64,000 nucleotides of DNA from Planosporangium thailandense (GTDB lineage Bacteria; Actinomycetota; Actinomycetes; Mycobacteriales; Micromonosporaceae): contig NZ_JAATVY010000026.1 of assembly GCF_011947195.1 (NCBI RefSeq), forward strand, positions 20,960-84,959. The letters are read 5' to 3'. A program made the position numbers and the translations under genes. Below, in pieces: positions 41,440 to 50,470 of the stretch; the stretch's first letter is position 1, and each line of letters opens with the position of its first letter. Below the pieces are notes generated by a model that was not told the origin of the DNA, did no database searches, and was given only the letters and a program-made list of their open reading frames with translations.

Positions 41440-43272
41440 GTGGCCCTGCCCTTGGAGGACTACGCGTTCATCGGCGACCTGCACACCGGCGCGCTGGTCG
41501 GCCGGGACGGTTCGGTGGACTGGCTCTGCCTGCCCCGGTTCGACGCGGGCGCGTGCTTCGCCGCGCTGCTCGGCGGGCCGGAGCACGGGCGGTGGCGGAT
41601 CGCCCCGGTTGCGGAGCGCCAGCGCGTGACCCGACGCTACCGGGACGACTCGCTGGTGCTGGAGACGACCTTCGAGGGACCGGACGGCACGGTGCGGGTG
41701 GTGGACTGCATGCCGCTGCGTGACGGGAATGCCACCCTCATCCGCCGGGTGGAGGGCGTCTCCGGGCGGGTGTCGATGCGCAGCGAGCTGAACCTGCGCT
41801 TCGACTACGGCCACATCGTGCCGTGGATCCGGGGTGAGGGCCGGCGGCTGGTCGCGGTCGCCGGGCCGGACACCGTCGTGATCGACAGCGACGTCGAACT
41901 GGAGGTGCGCGACGAGGTCGTGTACGCGCGCTTCGAGGTCGCGCAGGGACAGGCGGTCGACCTCCGCCTGGGGTACGGCGCGCTCCAGGACGCGCTGCTG
42001 GACGTACCCGAGATCATTTTCCGGACCGAGCAGTGGTGGCGGCAGTGGGCCGGCGCCTGCCGCTACGACGGCCCGTACCGCGACGCCGTGGTCCGTTCGC
42101 TGATCACCCTGAAGGCGCTGGCGTACCAGCCCACCGGCGGGATCGTCGCCGCGCCGACCACGTCGCTGCCCGAACAGCTCGGCGGCGTACGCAACTGGGA
42201 CTACCGGTACTGCTGGCTCCGCGACGCCACGTACACCCTGCTCGTGCTGTTGCAGGCCGGCTACACCGACGAGGCGGCCGCGTGGCGGGAGTGGCTGCTG
42301 CGGGCGCTCGCCGGGCGCCCGGAGCAGATGCAGATCATGTACGGCATCAACGGCGAGCGCCGGCTGTCGGAGTTCGAGCTGGCCTGGCTGCCCGGGTACC
42401 AGGGCGCGGCGCCGGTGCGCATCGGCAACGCCGCCAGCGGGCAGTTCCAGCTCGACGTGTACGGCGAACTGATGGATGCGCTGCATCAGGCCCGGCTGGC
42501 GGGGCTGCCGACCGACGCCGACGCCTGGCACGTGCAGCGGGTGCTGCTGGACTTCCTGGAGTCGAACTGGCGCGAGCCCGACGACGGCATCTGGGAGGCG
42601 CGCGGGCCGCGCCAGCACTTCACGTACTCGAAGGTCATGGCGTGGGCGGCGATGGACCGCGCGGTCAAGGGGGTTGAGCGGTTCGGCCTGGACGGGCCGG
42701 TGGACCGGTGGCGGCGCATCCGCACGGAGATCTTCGACGAGGTGTGCGACAAGGGCTTCGACGCCGCGCACGGCACCTTCACCCGCTACTACGGTTCACG
42801 GTCGCTGGACGCGGCGAACCTGCTGATGGCGCTGGTCGGGTTCCTGCCCGCCACCGACGACCGGATACGGGGGACCGTCGCGGCGATCGAGAAGGAACTG
42901 ATGCGCGACGGTCTCGTCCAGCGCTACACCCAGGGCCACGACACGGAGAAGGTGGACGGGTTGCCGCCGGGCGAGGGCTCGTTCCTGGCGTGCACGTTCT
43001 GGCTGGCCGACAACTACCTGCTGCAGGGCCGTACCGGCGACGCACGCAAGACCTTCGAACGGCTCCTCGGGCTGGCCAACGACGTCGGCCTGCTCTCCGA
43101 GGAGTACGACGTCGACGCGGCACGCCTGGTCGGCAACTTCCCGCAGGCGCTGTCGCACATCCAACTGGTCGCCACCGCGATGCAGCTTCGGTCCGGCGCG
43201 GGGCCCGCGGGCCGGCGTTCGCGCACGGGCGAGCGGCCGCCGGGCGGCGCGGGCCCCGGTTCAACCGGGTGA
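41440..43272 (+). CDS. Glycoside hydrolase family 15 protein (glucoamylase/trehalase type)
   Basis: A 610-residue cytoplasmic protein. The N-terminal sandwich domain starts ALPLEDYAFIGDLHTGALVGRDGSVDWLCLPRFDA, the classical opening of actinobacterial GH15 enzymes; the (alpha/alpha)6 catalytic domain starts near residue 220, with GGVRNWDYRYCWLRDATYTL and a later ARGPRQHFTYSKVMAWAAMDRA. Known relatives hydrolyse trehalose or maltodextrins, and trehalase activity is likely but not provable here. GTG 41440 with GGAGG five bases upstream gives the start. It is probably co-transcribed with the SDR gene. Confidence 0.92.
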   Translation: MALPLEDYAFIGDLHTGALVGRDGSVDWLCLPRFDAGACFAALLGGPEHGRWRIAPVAERQRVTRRYRDDSLVLETTFEGPDGTVRVVDCMPLRDGNATLIRRVEGVSGRVSMRSELNLRFDYGHIVPWIRGEGRRLVAVAGPDTVVIDSDVELEVRDEVVYARFEVAQGQAVDLRLGYGALQDALLDVPEIIFRTEQWWRQWAGACRYDGPYRDAVVRSLITLKALAYQPTGGIVAAPTTSLPEQLGGVRNWDYRYCWLRDATYTLLVLLQAGYTDEAAAWREWLLRALAGRPEQMQIMYGINGERRLSEFELAWLPGYQGAAPVRIGNAASGQFQLDVYGELMDALHQARLAGLPTDADAWHVQRVLLDFLESNWREPDDGIWEARGPRQHFTYSKVMAWAAMDRAVKGVERFGLDGPVDRWRRIRTEIFDEVCDKGFDAAHGTFTRYYGSRSLDAANLLMALVGFLPATDDRIRGTVAAIEKELMRDGLVQRYTQGHDTEKVDGLPPGEGSFLACTFWLADNYLLQGRTGDARKTFERLLGLANDVGLLSEEYDVDAARLVGNFPQALSHIQLVATAMQLRSGAGPAGRRSRTGERPPGGAGPGSTG

Positions 43273-43311
43273 CCCGCGACGGCCGCCCGCACGTCTGATT
43301 ACACCGTCCCA

Positions 43312-44100
43312 TTAGCCGACGCGGCGGCGGAAGAGCACGCTCGACAGCCCGACCGCGGCGACGAGGATCGCCGCCGACCAGGCGATCGCCCGCCAGGCGT
43401 TCGCGCCGACCGGCGCGTCGAGCAGCAGGCCGCGCAGCGTCTCAATGACCGGCGTGACCGGCTGGTGGCGGGCGAAGCCGTGGATCCACCCGGGCATGGT
43501 CTGGATCGGGACGAAGGCGCTGCTGGGGTAGGGCAGGAACATCACCAGGAACGTGAATCCGCCGGCCGCCTCGGGCGACTTCGCGAGGAGTCCGACCGCG
43601 GCGGACAGCCAGGACATCGCGAGGATGAACAGCGCCAGGATGCCGGCCGCCGCGAGCCAGCGCAGCGGCTGCGCGGTGGGCCGGAACCCGATTCCGAAGG
43701 CGACCGCGAACACGAGCACGGTGGAGACGGCATTGCGCACGACGCTGGCCGCCACCTGCCCGGCAAGTACCGATCGGCCGCTGACGTCCATCGAACGGAG
43801 CCGGTCGATGATGCCGGCGGTCATGTCGTGGCTGACGCTGACGGCGGTCAGGGACGAGCCGAAGCCCGCACACAGCAGCAGGACGCCGGGCACGACGTAC
43901 GTGACGTACCGGGTGCCGGTGTGGATGGCCCCGCCGAAGAGGTAGACGAACAGCAGCATCAGCATGATGGGCAACATCAGTGAGGTCAGCATGGCGTCGA
44001 CGTTGCGGCGCGACAGCCGCAGGCAGCGGTCGACCATGACGAGCGAGTCGCCGAGTGGCGAGCGGCGCGGGAACGTGGTGGGCACGGCGAGGTCAGACAC
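43312..44100 (-). CDS. ABC-2 type transporter permease (DrrB-like)
   Basis: A 262-residue ABC-2 permease with six membrane segments (first near VDAMLTSLMLPIMLMLLFVYL). The loop GVLLLCAGFGSSLTAVSVSHDMTAGIIDRLRSMDVSGRSVLAGQ is diagnostic for the DrrB/daunorubicin-resistance family. GTG 44100 overlaps the end of the ATPase gene by 8 bp, so the two are co-translated. Likely an exporter of a hydrophobic compound. Confidence 0.93.
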   Translation of the reverse strand: MSDLAVPTTFPRRSPLGDSLVMVDRCLRLSRRNVDAMLTSLMLPIMLMLLFVYLFGGAIHTGTRYVTYVVPGVLLLCAGFGSSLTAVSVSHDMTAGIIDRLRSMDVSGRSVLAGQVAASVVRNAVSTVLVFAVAFGIGFRPTAQPLRWLAAAGILALFILAMSWLSAAVGLLAKSPEAAGGFTFLVMFLPYPSSAFVPIQTMPGWIHGFARHQPVTPVIETLRGLLLDAPVGANAWRAIAWSAAILVAAVGLSSVLFRRRVG

Positions 44101-45058
44101 CGGCGGTCTCCTTCTCCGAAGCGGTGGCGGCATGGCCGGTCAGGGCCAGGAACACGTCGTCGAGCGTGGCGTCGTGCAGCGCGAACCGGCGCACGGCGCG
44201 GCGGTGCGGGTCGACCTCGTCCAGCAGGGCGCGTACGTGCGCGGCGCTGCCGTCGGTCGCGACCGCCAGGGTCAGGTGGTCGCGGTCGCACCGGACCGCG
44301 CGCCGGCCGAGGAGGGTGCAGGCGGCCTCGAAGGCGGCCGGGTCGGCGAGCGTGAGGTCGAGGCGCTGGTCGGCGAACCGGGTCTTGAGTTCGGCGGGTG
44401 AGCCCTCCGCGACCACCCGCCCGCCGTCGACCACGGCGACCCGGTCGGCGAGTCGGTCGGCCTCCTCGAGGTACTGGGTGGTGAGGAAGACGGTTACCCC
44501 GGACGTGACGAGGCCCGCGATCACGTGCCACATGCCCTGTCGGGCATGCGGGTCGAGCCCGGTCGTCGGCTCGTCGAGGAATATCACCTGAGGATTGCCG
44601 ACGAGGCTGGTCGCGAGGTCGAGCCGCCGGCGCGTCCCACCCGAGTACGTGGCGACCCGGCGCCGGCCGACCGTCGTGAGGTCGAATTGTACGAGCAGAT
44701 CGTCGGCGCGGCGGCGGGCCTGTGCGCGGGACAGTCCGGACAGGCGGCCCATCATGCGCAGGTTCTCCGCGCCGGTCTGCAGATCGTCGACCGACGCGAA
44801 CTGGCCGGTCAGGCTGATGTTGCGGCGCACCAGTCGCCGGTCGCGTTCGACGTCGAAGCCCGCGACCCGCGCCCGCCCGGCATCCGCGCGGACGAGGGTG
44901 GACAGGATGCGTACGGTCGTCGTCTTGCCGGCCCCGTTGGGGCCGAGCAGCGCGAACACGCTGCCGCGCGCGACCCGCAGGTCGACGCCGGCCAGCACCT
45001 TCACGCCGCCGTAGGACTTTTCGAGGCCGGTCGCCTCGATCGCCGGTTGGTCGGTCAT
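44093..45058 (-). CDS. ABC transporter ATP-binding protein (DrrA-like)
   Basis: A 321-residue ATPase. It has Walker A GPNGAGKTTT, the signature TYSGGTRRRLDLA, Walker B VIFLDEPTTGLD and the switch His in VFLTTQYLEEAD, and ends with the DUF4162-type domain common to DrrA proteins. It works with the permease just downstream. ATG 45058 is preceded by GAGGAGCACGGCGAG. Two TetR-type operators lie in its promoter region and a TetR gene is divergent, so expression is probably induced by the exported compound. Confidence 0.94.
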   Translation of the reverse strand: MTDQPAIEATGLEKSYGGVKVLAGVDLRVARGSVFALLGPNGAGKTTTVRILSTLVRADAGRARVAGFDVERDRRLVRRNISLTGQFASVDDLQTGAENLRMMGRLSGLSRAQARRRADDLLVQFDLTTVGRRRVATYSGGTRRRLDLATSLVGNPQVIFLDEPTTGLDPHARQGMWHVIAGLVTSGVTVFLTTQYLEEADRLADRVAVVDGGRVVAEGSPAELKTRFADQRLDLTLADPAAFEAACTLLGRRAVRCDRDHLTLAVATDGSAAHVRALLDEVDPHRRAVRRFALHDATLDDVFLALTGHAATASEKETAGV

Positions 45059-45098
45059 CTCGCCGTGCTCCTCGTCGGCTCGCGCGCGCCAGCGCCTT

Positions 45099-45138
45099 CT
45101 GCGTATGGCGTACACGCTTCTGCGTAGGTTATACGCAG
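45099..45138. promoter_or_regulatory. Tandem TetR-type operators, 21 bp apart
   Basis: A perfect palindrome CTGCGTA-GGTTA-TACGCAG spans 45120-45138. A second, imperfect copy CTGCGTA-TGGCG-TACACGC spans 45099-45117 with the same 5-bp spacer. The repeat distance is 21 bp, two helical turns, so two dimers could bind the same face. The sites lie between the ABC exporter and the TetR gene and probably control both. Confidence 0.75.
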
Positions 45139-45250
45139 TAATAGGGTGGTGGTCAACCCCGATCGGGCGGTCGACGAGAATCGGTCACGGGCGGCGACGG
45201 TCACCGGCAAAATCGGTCACCGGGGGAGCGGTCAGACGAAAGCGGAGGCG

Positions 45251-46003
45251 ATGGAGAACGAGCGCGACACCGGCCTACCGGCCAGCATCGAGGCTGCGTG
45301 GGGGCTGCGGGGGCGCCCCACGAAGGGGCCCAAACGCGGCCTGAGCCTGGAGCGGATCGTCGAAGCGGCGGTGAACGTCGCCGACGCCGACGGGCTCGCG
45401 GCGGTGTCGATGAGTCGGGTCGCCACCGAGCTCGGCGCCTCAACGATGTCCCTGTACCGGTACGTGTCGGCCAAGGATGAACTGCTCGCGCTGATGGTCG
45501 ATGCGGCGTACGGCCCGCCGCCCGAGCCGGTGCGCCCGGACGAGGGCTGGCGGGATGGGCTTGAGCGGTGGGCCCGGGCCGAGCTGGCCGGGCTGCGCCG
45601 CCATCCGTGGGTGGTCCGCGTGCCGATCAGCGGACCGCCGCTGACCCCCAACAGCACCGCCTGGCTCGAAGTCGCGCTGCGGGCGCTGCGGGGCACCCGC
45701 CTCACCGGACAGCAGAAGATGTCGGTGATCCTGCTGATCACCAGCTTCGTCCGGAGCTGGGCGGCGCTGGTCGCCGACATCGCCGAGGCTGCTCAGGCAG
45801 CGGGGGCCACGCCGGACGATGCGATGGCCGGGTACGGTCGGGCGCTGGCCGGGCTTATCGACCCCGCGCGCTTTCCGGAGCTGAGTGAGGTCATCGCCGC
45901 CGGTGCGCTCGACGACGAGGACGAGCCGGAGGACGGCGAGTTCCTGTTCGGGCTCGAGCGCATCCTCGACGGCATCGACGTCCTGGTACGCGCCCGTGGC
46001 TGA
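45251..46003 (+). CDS. TetR/AcrR-family transcriptional regulator
   Basis: The DNA-binding helix-turn-helix is seen at ERIVEAAVNVADADGLAAVSMSRVATELGASTMSLYRYVSAKDELL (about residues 34-78). The C-terminal ligand domain matches the TetR_C group often paired with drug exporters. It is divergent from the DrrAB-like exporter and should repress it through the tandem palindromes upstream. The start is uncertain: ATG 45251 has GGAGG only 2 nt away, and in-frame GTG codons at 45146 and 45149 lie just beside the operator, allowing a longer, near-leaderless protein. Confidence 0.87.
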   Translation: MENERDTGLPASIEAAWGLRGRPTKGPKRGLSLERIVEAAVNVADADGLAAVSMSRVATELGASTMSLYRYVSAKDELLALMVDAAYGPPPEPVRPDEGWRDGLERWARAELAGLRRHPWVVRVPISGPPLTPNSTAWLEVALRALRGTRLTGQQKMSVILLITSFVRSWAALVADIAEAAQAAGATPDDAMAGYGRALAGLIDPARFPELSEVIAAGALDDEDEPEDGEFLFGLERILDGIDVLVRARG

Positions 46004-46012
46004 CACCGGCGT

Positions 46013-46036
46013 GGGGCCCGGCGCGTGCCGGGCCCC
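46013..46036. terminator. Bidirectional hairpin terminator
   Basis: GGGGCCCGGC and its exact complement enclose the loop GCGT between the convergent TetR and hemerythrin genes. A 10-bp all-GC stem without U tract is the usual actinobacterial form and can serve both strands. Confidence 0.75.
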
Positions 46037-46057
46037 AGTGTCGTTCTCGGTGTGACG

Positions 46058-46630
46058 TCAGTCGTCGTTGTTGGACCGGCTCCAGTCGCGTACCGCGTCG
46101 CGGATCCGGTCGAACACCGCGATCGGCGGACCCGCCAGCATGTTGGCGGTGGCCGACGAGCCGGCGCCCGGGTGGGGGCGGGTCGGTGCCGTCGCCTCGG
46201 CCGCCTTCAGTGCGCCGGCCATCCGTACCAGCTTGTCGGCCGGAACGGTCCGGCGCAGTTGCAGGAACTCCTCGTTCTCCTCGTGTGTGGCGTGCGCGAT
46301 GACGTCCTGCGCGAGCGCCTCGAGGCGGGTGTTGAACTCCGGGTGGTCCACTCCCATGTCGTACAGGTCGGAGAGCGCCTGCTTGGCCTCCTGCTCCTCG
46401 TGCAGTCGGCTGTCGACCAGCGTGTCACCGCCGTCGATGTTGTGACGCGCGGTCGGGTGCACGACCTCCTCCTCGGCGCTCTCGTGCACCGCCAGCAGCC
46501 GGACCAGATCCTCGAACAGTTCGCGCTTCTGCGCTCCCTGCGCGGCCGTCACCTGACTGAACAGGCTCTTGATCTGGTTGTGCTGTTCGAGCAGCAGGTC
46601 CACAACGTCTTGTTCCCGAACGTCGGTCAC
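46058..46630 (-). CDS. Hemerythrin HHE-domain protein
   Basis: A 190-residue protein whose first 130 residues form a hemerythrin four-helix bundle with diiron-ligand patterns: LEQHNQIK (His 17 region), AVHESAEEEVVHP, LHEEQEAKQAL and HATHEENEEF. Such proteins sense or buffer O2, NO or iron. The C-terminal 50 residues are unstructured. GGAGGTACCAAC precedes the GTG start at 46630. It is divergent from a Dps gene, and the two may form an iron and oxidative stress locus with ChaB further on. Confidence 0.9.
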   Translation of the reverse strand: MTDVREQDVVDLLLEQHNQIKSLFSQVTAAQGAQKRELFEDLVRLLAVHESAEEEVVHPTARHNIDGGDTLVDSRLHEEQEAKQALSDLYDMGVDHPEFNTRLEALAQDVIAHATHEENEEFLQLRRTVPADKLVRMAGALKAAEATAPTRPHPGAGSSATANMLAGPPIAVFDRIRDAVRDWSRSNNDD

Positions 46631-46814
46631 GTTGGTACCTCCGTAACTGTGGATTGACTCGACAGTTGTTTTTCCCTCATCAGCAGTCCGGAAACGGATT
46701 CAGGTTGCGGGAGCGGTCGACACCTGACCCGATGCCCGGTGAAGGCGGTTATCCGGGCCGCTCGCGGGAAGTCTGAGCTGGTGCGGTGGAACCAGGGTTG
46801 AAGGAGTCCTCGCG

Positions 46815-47303
46815 ATGTCGACAGCCAAGAGCACTCTTACCAGAGTCACGAGCCCACTGACCGACGACGCACGCACGGCGACCGGCAGCGCGCTGCAGGG
46901 GGCGCTGGTCGACCTCATCGACCTGCATCTGCTCGCCAAGCAGGCGCACTGGAACCTCACCGGCAGAAACTTCCGCTCGATCCATCTGCAGCTTGACGAG
47001 GTCGTGGACGTGGCGCGCGACCACGCGGACACGGTGGCCGAGCGGGCGGTGGCGGTCGGCGTCAACCCGGACGGCCGGGCGCGCACGGTCGCCGACAGTA
47101 CCCGGGTGCGCCAGCTCGGGCCCGGCTACCTGCCGGATGACGAGGTCGTTGCCGCGGTCACCGACATCCTGGCCGAGATGAGCAAGCGGTTCAGGGAACG
47201 TATCAAGACCACCGACGAGACCGACCTGGTGACGCAGGACCTGCTGATCAAAGTTGCGCAGGATCTGGAGAAGCAGCATTGGATGTTCGAGGCGCAGCGC
47301 TGA
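46815..47303 (+). CDS. dps: Dps-family DNA-binding ferritin-like protein
   Basis: Dps forms a dodecamer that oxidises and stores iron and protects DNA. The 162-residue protein has the inter-subunit ferroxidase signature LAKQAHWNLTGRNFRSIHLQLDEVVDVARDHADTVAERAV (His near 42, Asp and Glu near 61-75). Length is typical, with a short N-terminal tail holding only one Lys and one Arg. GGAG eight bases before the ATG supports the start. Confidence 0.94.
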   Translation: MSTAKSTLTRVTSPLTDDARTATGSALQGALVDLIDLHLLAKQAHWNLTGRNFRSIHLQLDEVVDVARDHADTVAERAVAVGVNPDGRARTVADSTRVRQLGPGYLPDDEVVAAVTDILAEMSKRFRERIKTTDETDLVTQDLLIKVAQDLEKQHWMFEAQR

Positions 47304-47525
47304 GCCGAGGCGTGGCGTGAACCGACCCGGGCCGGGCGTTCGCCGCATACCGAGTCGCATACCGAGATGGGAGTCGGCATGCGCTCCGACGGGTCGGTTC
47401 CCGTCCGGTGCGGCCGGGTCCCTTACGGCACGCGCCGAGCACCGGTGACGGGCCGTCCCGGCGACCGCCTCATTGCCTGACGGTCGTGCGTCGTTTGTCC
47501 ATCGAGCTGTGCGGGTAACCCGATA

Positions 47526-47541
47526 CCGATCTTTCGATCGG
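47526..47541 (+). promoter_or_regulatory. Small hairpin abutting the chaB ribosome binding site
   Basis: CCGATC-TTTC-GATCGG is a perfect 6-bp stem whose 3' end runs directly into GGAGG, 10 bases before the ATG at 47552. It could modulate ribosome access. It may also be chance, as the stem is short. Confidence 0.4.
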
Positions 47542-47551
47542 GAGGTGTTGC

Positions 47552-47950
47552 ATGCCCGCCAGTAAGGAGATGCCCGGCACTCTCCGGCGCTCCTCGAAGA
47601 AGGCCCAGGAGACCTGGGGGAAGACGCACGACGCCGCCGTCAAGGAGTACGGCGAGGGGGAGCGCAGCCACCGCACGGCATTCGCGTCGCTCAAGCATTC
47701 GTTCGAGAAGGTGGGCGACCACTGGGAGCCGAAGGGAAAGAAGGGCCCCAGCGACGCCCAGGCGGCCAGGCGGCGTCCGGGATCCGGCGGTAGGACCGCC
47801 GAAGGCGTCGACGCGAACGCGACCAAGGCCCACCTCATGCAGGTGGCGCGCCGGCTCGACATCCGTGGCCGTTCGAGTATGGACAAGGGCGAGCTGGTCG
47901 AGGCGATCAAGAAGGCCAACCGGCGCGCGACCCGTAAGGCCAGCGCCTGA
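47552..47950 (+). CDS. ChaB-family protein with Rho-N/SAP-like tail
   Basis: A 132-residue basic protein. The first 60 residues match ChaB (TLRRSSKKAQETWGKTHDAAVKEYGEGERSHRTAFASLKHSFEKVGDHW). Residues 90-130 (NATKAHLMQVARRLDIRGRSSMDKGELVEAIKKANRR) resemble a Rho N-terminal/SAP-type helix-extended-loop-helix that often binds nucleic acid. ChaB was named for a cation transport regulator, but its role in actinobacteria is unclear and stress-linked. GGAGGTGTTGC precedes the ATG. Confidence 0.88.
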   Translation: MPASKEMPGTLRRSSKKAQETWGKTHDAAVKEYGEGERSHRTAFASLKHSFEKVGDHWEPKGKKGPSDAQAARRRPGSGGRTAEGVDANATKAHLMQVARRLDIRGRSSMDKGELVEAIKKANRRATRKASA

Positions 47951-47965
47951 CGCGACGCTGCCTTC

Positions 47966-48017
47966 GTGATCGCGGAAACCTTTCCGTGTCCCAGCACGGA
48001 AAGGTTTCCGCGATCAC
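47966..48017. repeat. 23-bp perfect hairpin, dispersed palindromic element copy 1
   Basis: The arms at 47966-47988 and 47995-48017 are exact complements with the loop TCCCAG. The element lies between chaB and the carboxypeptidase gene, 15 bp after the chaB stop. A second copy with closely related arms is at 57914-57967. It can act as a terminator, but the shared sequence points to a repeated family. Confidence 0.85.
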
Positions 48018-48191
48018 GGGAGCACCCTTTGCCCGCCCCTCCCATCGCCGTCCGCGCGCGGACGGCGTCTTTACGTGCGTCGACGGCACGTGCTGTCCTC
48101 GGTGGTAAACCGTCCATTCTTACTCGTCGATATTTAGTGATTGACGAGACGAGAACCCCGGGGGACGGTCACCGAGTACCGGAGGTGTTCC

Positions 48192-49565
48192 ATGCGTCGA
48201 CGCCACGTGCTTGCGACCCTCGTGGCGACGGGCGCCGCTGTCGCGCTCGTCGCCGGGCCGCACACGTCGAAAGCCACCGCCGACTCCAACCAGCTGTACC
48301 TCTACCGGGTCCCGGCCACGTCCGAGGCCGCGGCGCAGCGCCTGATCCGCAGCGGGTTCGACGTCCTCGAGAACCGCTCGGGCGCCGACCTGTACGTGCT
48401 CGGCGACGACGCGACCCCCGCGGCGCTGCGGTCCGCCGGCTTCACCCCGGCCGGCGCCGAGAAGATCAGGCCGGCCACCTGGAAGGCGCCGTCGACCCGG
48501 CTGGTGCCCGGCGCCGCCCCGCCGTCCGTGGCGCCCATCGACGAGACGTACTACGGCGGCTATCACACCGTCCGCGCCCAGTACGCCCACCTCGACAAGG
48601 TCGCCGCCGACCACCCCGACCTCGCCACGGTCGTCGACTACGGCGACTCGTACCTCAAGAGCCGCAACCCGGCGACCGGCTACGACCTCAAGGCGATCTG
48701 CCTGACCCGCAAGCAGGCGGGGGACTGCGCGCTCGACCCGAACGCGCCCAAGCCCAGATTCCTGTTGATGAGCCAGATCCACGCACGGGAGATCGTCACC
48801 GGCGACATCGCGTGGCGGTTCATCGACTACCTCGCCGGTGGCTACGGCACCAACGCGGAGGTGACCGCGCTGCTCGACAGTACCGAGGTCTGGGTCGTGC
48901 CCATCGTCAACCCCGACGGCGTCGACCTCGTCCAGCAGGGCGGCAACCGGCCGTACCTGCAACGCAAGAACCTCGACGCGGGTGCGGGGGCCGGCTGCGC
49001 CAACCCGCCCACCGCCTTCGACCAGTCCGGGGTCGACCTCAACCGCAACACCGGCAACCACTGGGATACCAGCGGCGTCAGCCACAACGTCTGCAGCCAG
49101 ACGTACGACGGCCGGGCCGGGGACAGCGAACCCGAGTCCACCGCCATCGAGGGCCTCTTCCGCCGGCTGTACGCCGACCAGCGCGGCCCCGACGACGGTG
49201 ATGCCGCGCCGGCCACCACCCGCGGCGCGATGATCACACTCCACTCGTACGCCGGAATGAACCTCTTCCCGTGGGGTTGGAGCACCCGCCACACCGCCAA
49301 CGACGCCGCCCTGCGGGCCATCGCGGCGAAGATGAGCTCGTACAACGGGTACCAGTACGGCCAGCCCGGTGAGATCCTCTACAACGCCTCGGGCACCAGC
49401 GACGACTGGTCCTACGGCGAGCTCGGCATCGCGAGCTTCACGATCGAGGTCGCGAGCTGCGGCAGCTTCACACCCGCGTACTCGTGCACCGGCACCGACT
49501 TCACCAAGAACCTGCCGGCCCTGATGTACGTCGCTGGTAAGGCGAAGGCGCCCTACCAGCCGTGA
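48192..49565 (+). CDS. Secreted M14-family zinc carboxypeptidase
   Basis: A 457-residue exported peptidase. A signal peptide covers residues 1-37 (RRRHVLATLVATGAAVALVAG). The catalytic domain starts near residue 115 (YYGGYHTVRAQYAHLDKVAADHPD) and carries the zinc motif HxxE in SQIHAREIVTGD, a Pro-Asp-Gly loop IVNPDGVDLV, the later zinc His in TLHSYAGMNLFPWGW and the catalytic Glu in SFTIEVASCG. GGAGGTGTTCC precedes ATG 48192. It would remove C-terminal residues from peptides outside the cell. Its end overlaps the next gene (minus strand) by 13 bp. Confidence 0.92.
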   Translation: MRRRHVLATLVATGAAVALVAGPHTSKATADSNQLYLYRVPATSEAAAQRLIRSGFDVLENRSGADLYVLGDDATPAALRSAGFTPAGAEKIRPATWKAPSTRLVPGAAPPSVAPIDETYYGGYHTVRAQYAHLDKVAADHPDLATVVDYGDSYLKSRNPATGYDLKAICLTRKQAGDCALDPNAPKPRFLLMSQIHAREIVTGDIAWRFIDYLAGGYGTNAEVTALLDSTEVWVVPIVNPDGVDLVQQGGNRPYLQRKNLDAGAGAGCANPPTAFDQSGVDLNRNTGNHWDTSGVSHNVCSQTYDGRAGDSEPESTAIEGLFRRLYADQRGPDDGDAAPATTRGAMITLHSYAGMNLFPWGWSTRHTANDAALRAIAAKMSSYNGYQYGQPGEILYNASGTSDDWSYGELGIASFTIEVASCGSFTPAYSCTGTDFTKNLPALMYVAGKAKAPYQP

Positions 49566-50095
49566 CGGTCGCCCGCCCCGACCGGCACCGGCCCCACGTC
49601 GTGGCGCCGGCCGGGGCGCAGCCGGGCATGCCGCTCGCCCGGGCCCGGCCCGCCGCGCGCGGCGAGCGCGTCGGCCACCGCGCCGGTGGCGAAGCCGTAG
49701 GTCGTCTTGTGGGACAGGTCGATGACGAGCTCGTCGCGCGGCCACGTCCACGGCGGGGCACCGATGCCGGTGGCGTTCTCCAGGATCTGGTCGTTGGTGA
49801 GGCGGCAGACGGTGAACATCGCCGACGCCCACGGCCCGCGCAGGCCCGCGTTGGCCATGAGGCTGCGCAGGATCCCGAGGAGCGCGCCCTGACCCCAGTG
49901 CATGCCGAGGTTCAGCAGGGGTCTGCGGCCGTCGGAGTCCGGCCGGCCCATCAGCCGTGCGAGGGTCCGGCCCGGAACCTGGGAGTCCGGCCGTCCGGTG
50001 AGCCGCTGCTCCAGCTTCTCGCTGACCGTCATGGCGGCGCAGCCGGCAGCGCCGGCCAGTACGCCCTGCCAGAGTGACTGTCTGAGCATGGTCAC
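49553..50095 (-). CDS. Conserved hypothetical membrane-associated protein, 180 aa
   Basis: I do not recognise a named family. The N-terminus LWQGVLAGAAGCAAMTVSEKLEQRLTGRPDSQVP has one hydrophobic helix, another lies near LNLGMHWGQGALLGILRSLMA, and a third around YGFATGAVADALA. The last 35 residues are Arg/Gly-rich and overlap the carboxypeptidase stop, so the tail may be poorly conserved. Similar proteins are frequent in actinomycetes. A STAAC-free short gap of 13 bp separates it from the small gene at 50109 on the same strand, so the two probably share an mRNA. Confidence 0.65.
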   Translation of the reverse strand: MTMLRQSLWQGVLAGAAGCAAMTVSEKLEQRLTGRPDSQVPGRTLARLMGRPDSDGRRPLLNLGMHWGQGALLGILRSLMANAGLRGPWASAMFTVCRLTNDQILENATGIGAPPWTWPRDELVIDLSHKTTYGFATGAVADALAARGGPGPGERHARLRPGRRHDVGPVPVGAGDRHGW

Positions 50096-50108
50096 CCTCT
50101 CAACGGAT

Positions 50109-50336
50109 CTAGTCCGGGTCGATGGCGTCGGGATGGCCCTTCATGCCGGAGCCGCCACCGCTGCTTCCGTGGGCGCCGCCCGACATACCCGCCTGGTCCT
50201 CGGTGATGATGTCCGAATCGGGCAGCTCCTCCCGGAGGTCGCGGTCGGGCTGGACGACCGCGTCGGTCGTGGTGGCGGGGGTGACGTCGGCGGGGTCGGG
50301 TTGCCCGTGCCGCCGACGGTCCTTGTCCTGTGTCAT
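50109..50336 (-). CDS. Small disordered hypothetical protein, 75 aa
   Basis: The predicted product (MTQDKDRRRHGQPDPADV to GMKGHPDAIDPD) is highly polar, acidic in the middle (EELPDSDIITEDQAGM) and Gly/Ser-rich near the end, with no hydrophobic core. It lies just upstream of the membrane-associated hypothetical gene on the same strand. The ribosome binding site is weak (GAAGGCGGG, distant). No family known; translation is probable rather than certain. Confidence 0.5.
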   Translation of the reverse strand: MTQDKDRRRHGQPDPADVTPATTTDAVVQPDRDLREELPDSDIITEDQAGMSGGAHGSSGGGSGMKGHPDAIDPD

Positions 50337-50470
50337 CGCGCCTAACCCGCCTTCAGGTAAAACGTCCCGGCTACCCGTGGCCGATCGCGCGAAACCCGCC
50401 GCGCACACGGCTGGGGCCCGGGCGGTCGCTGTCGACCACCCGGGCCCCGGCATCCGAGGTGGGTTCCCGC

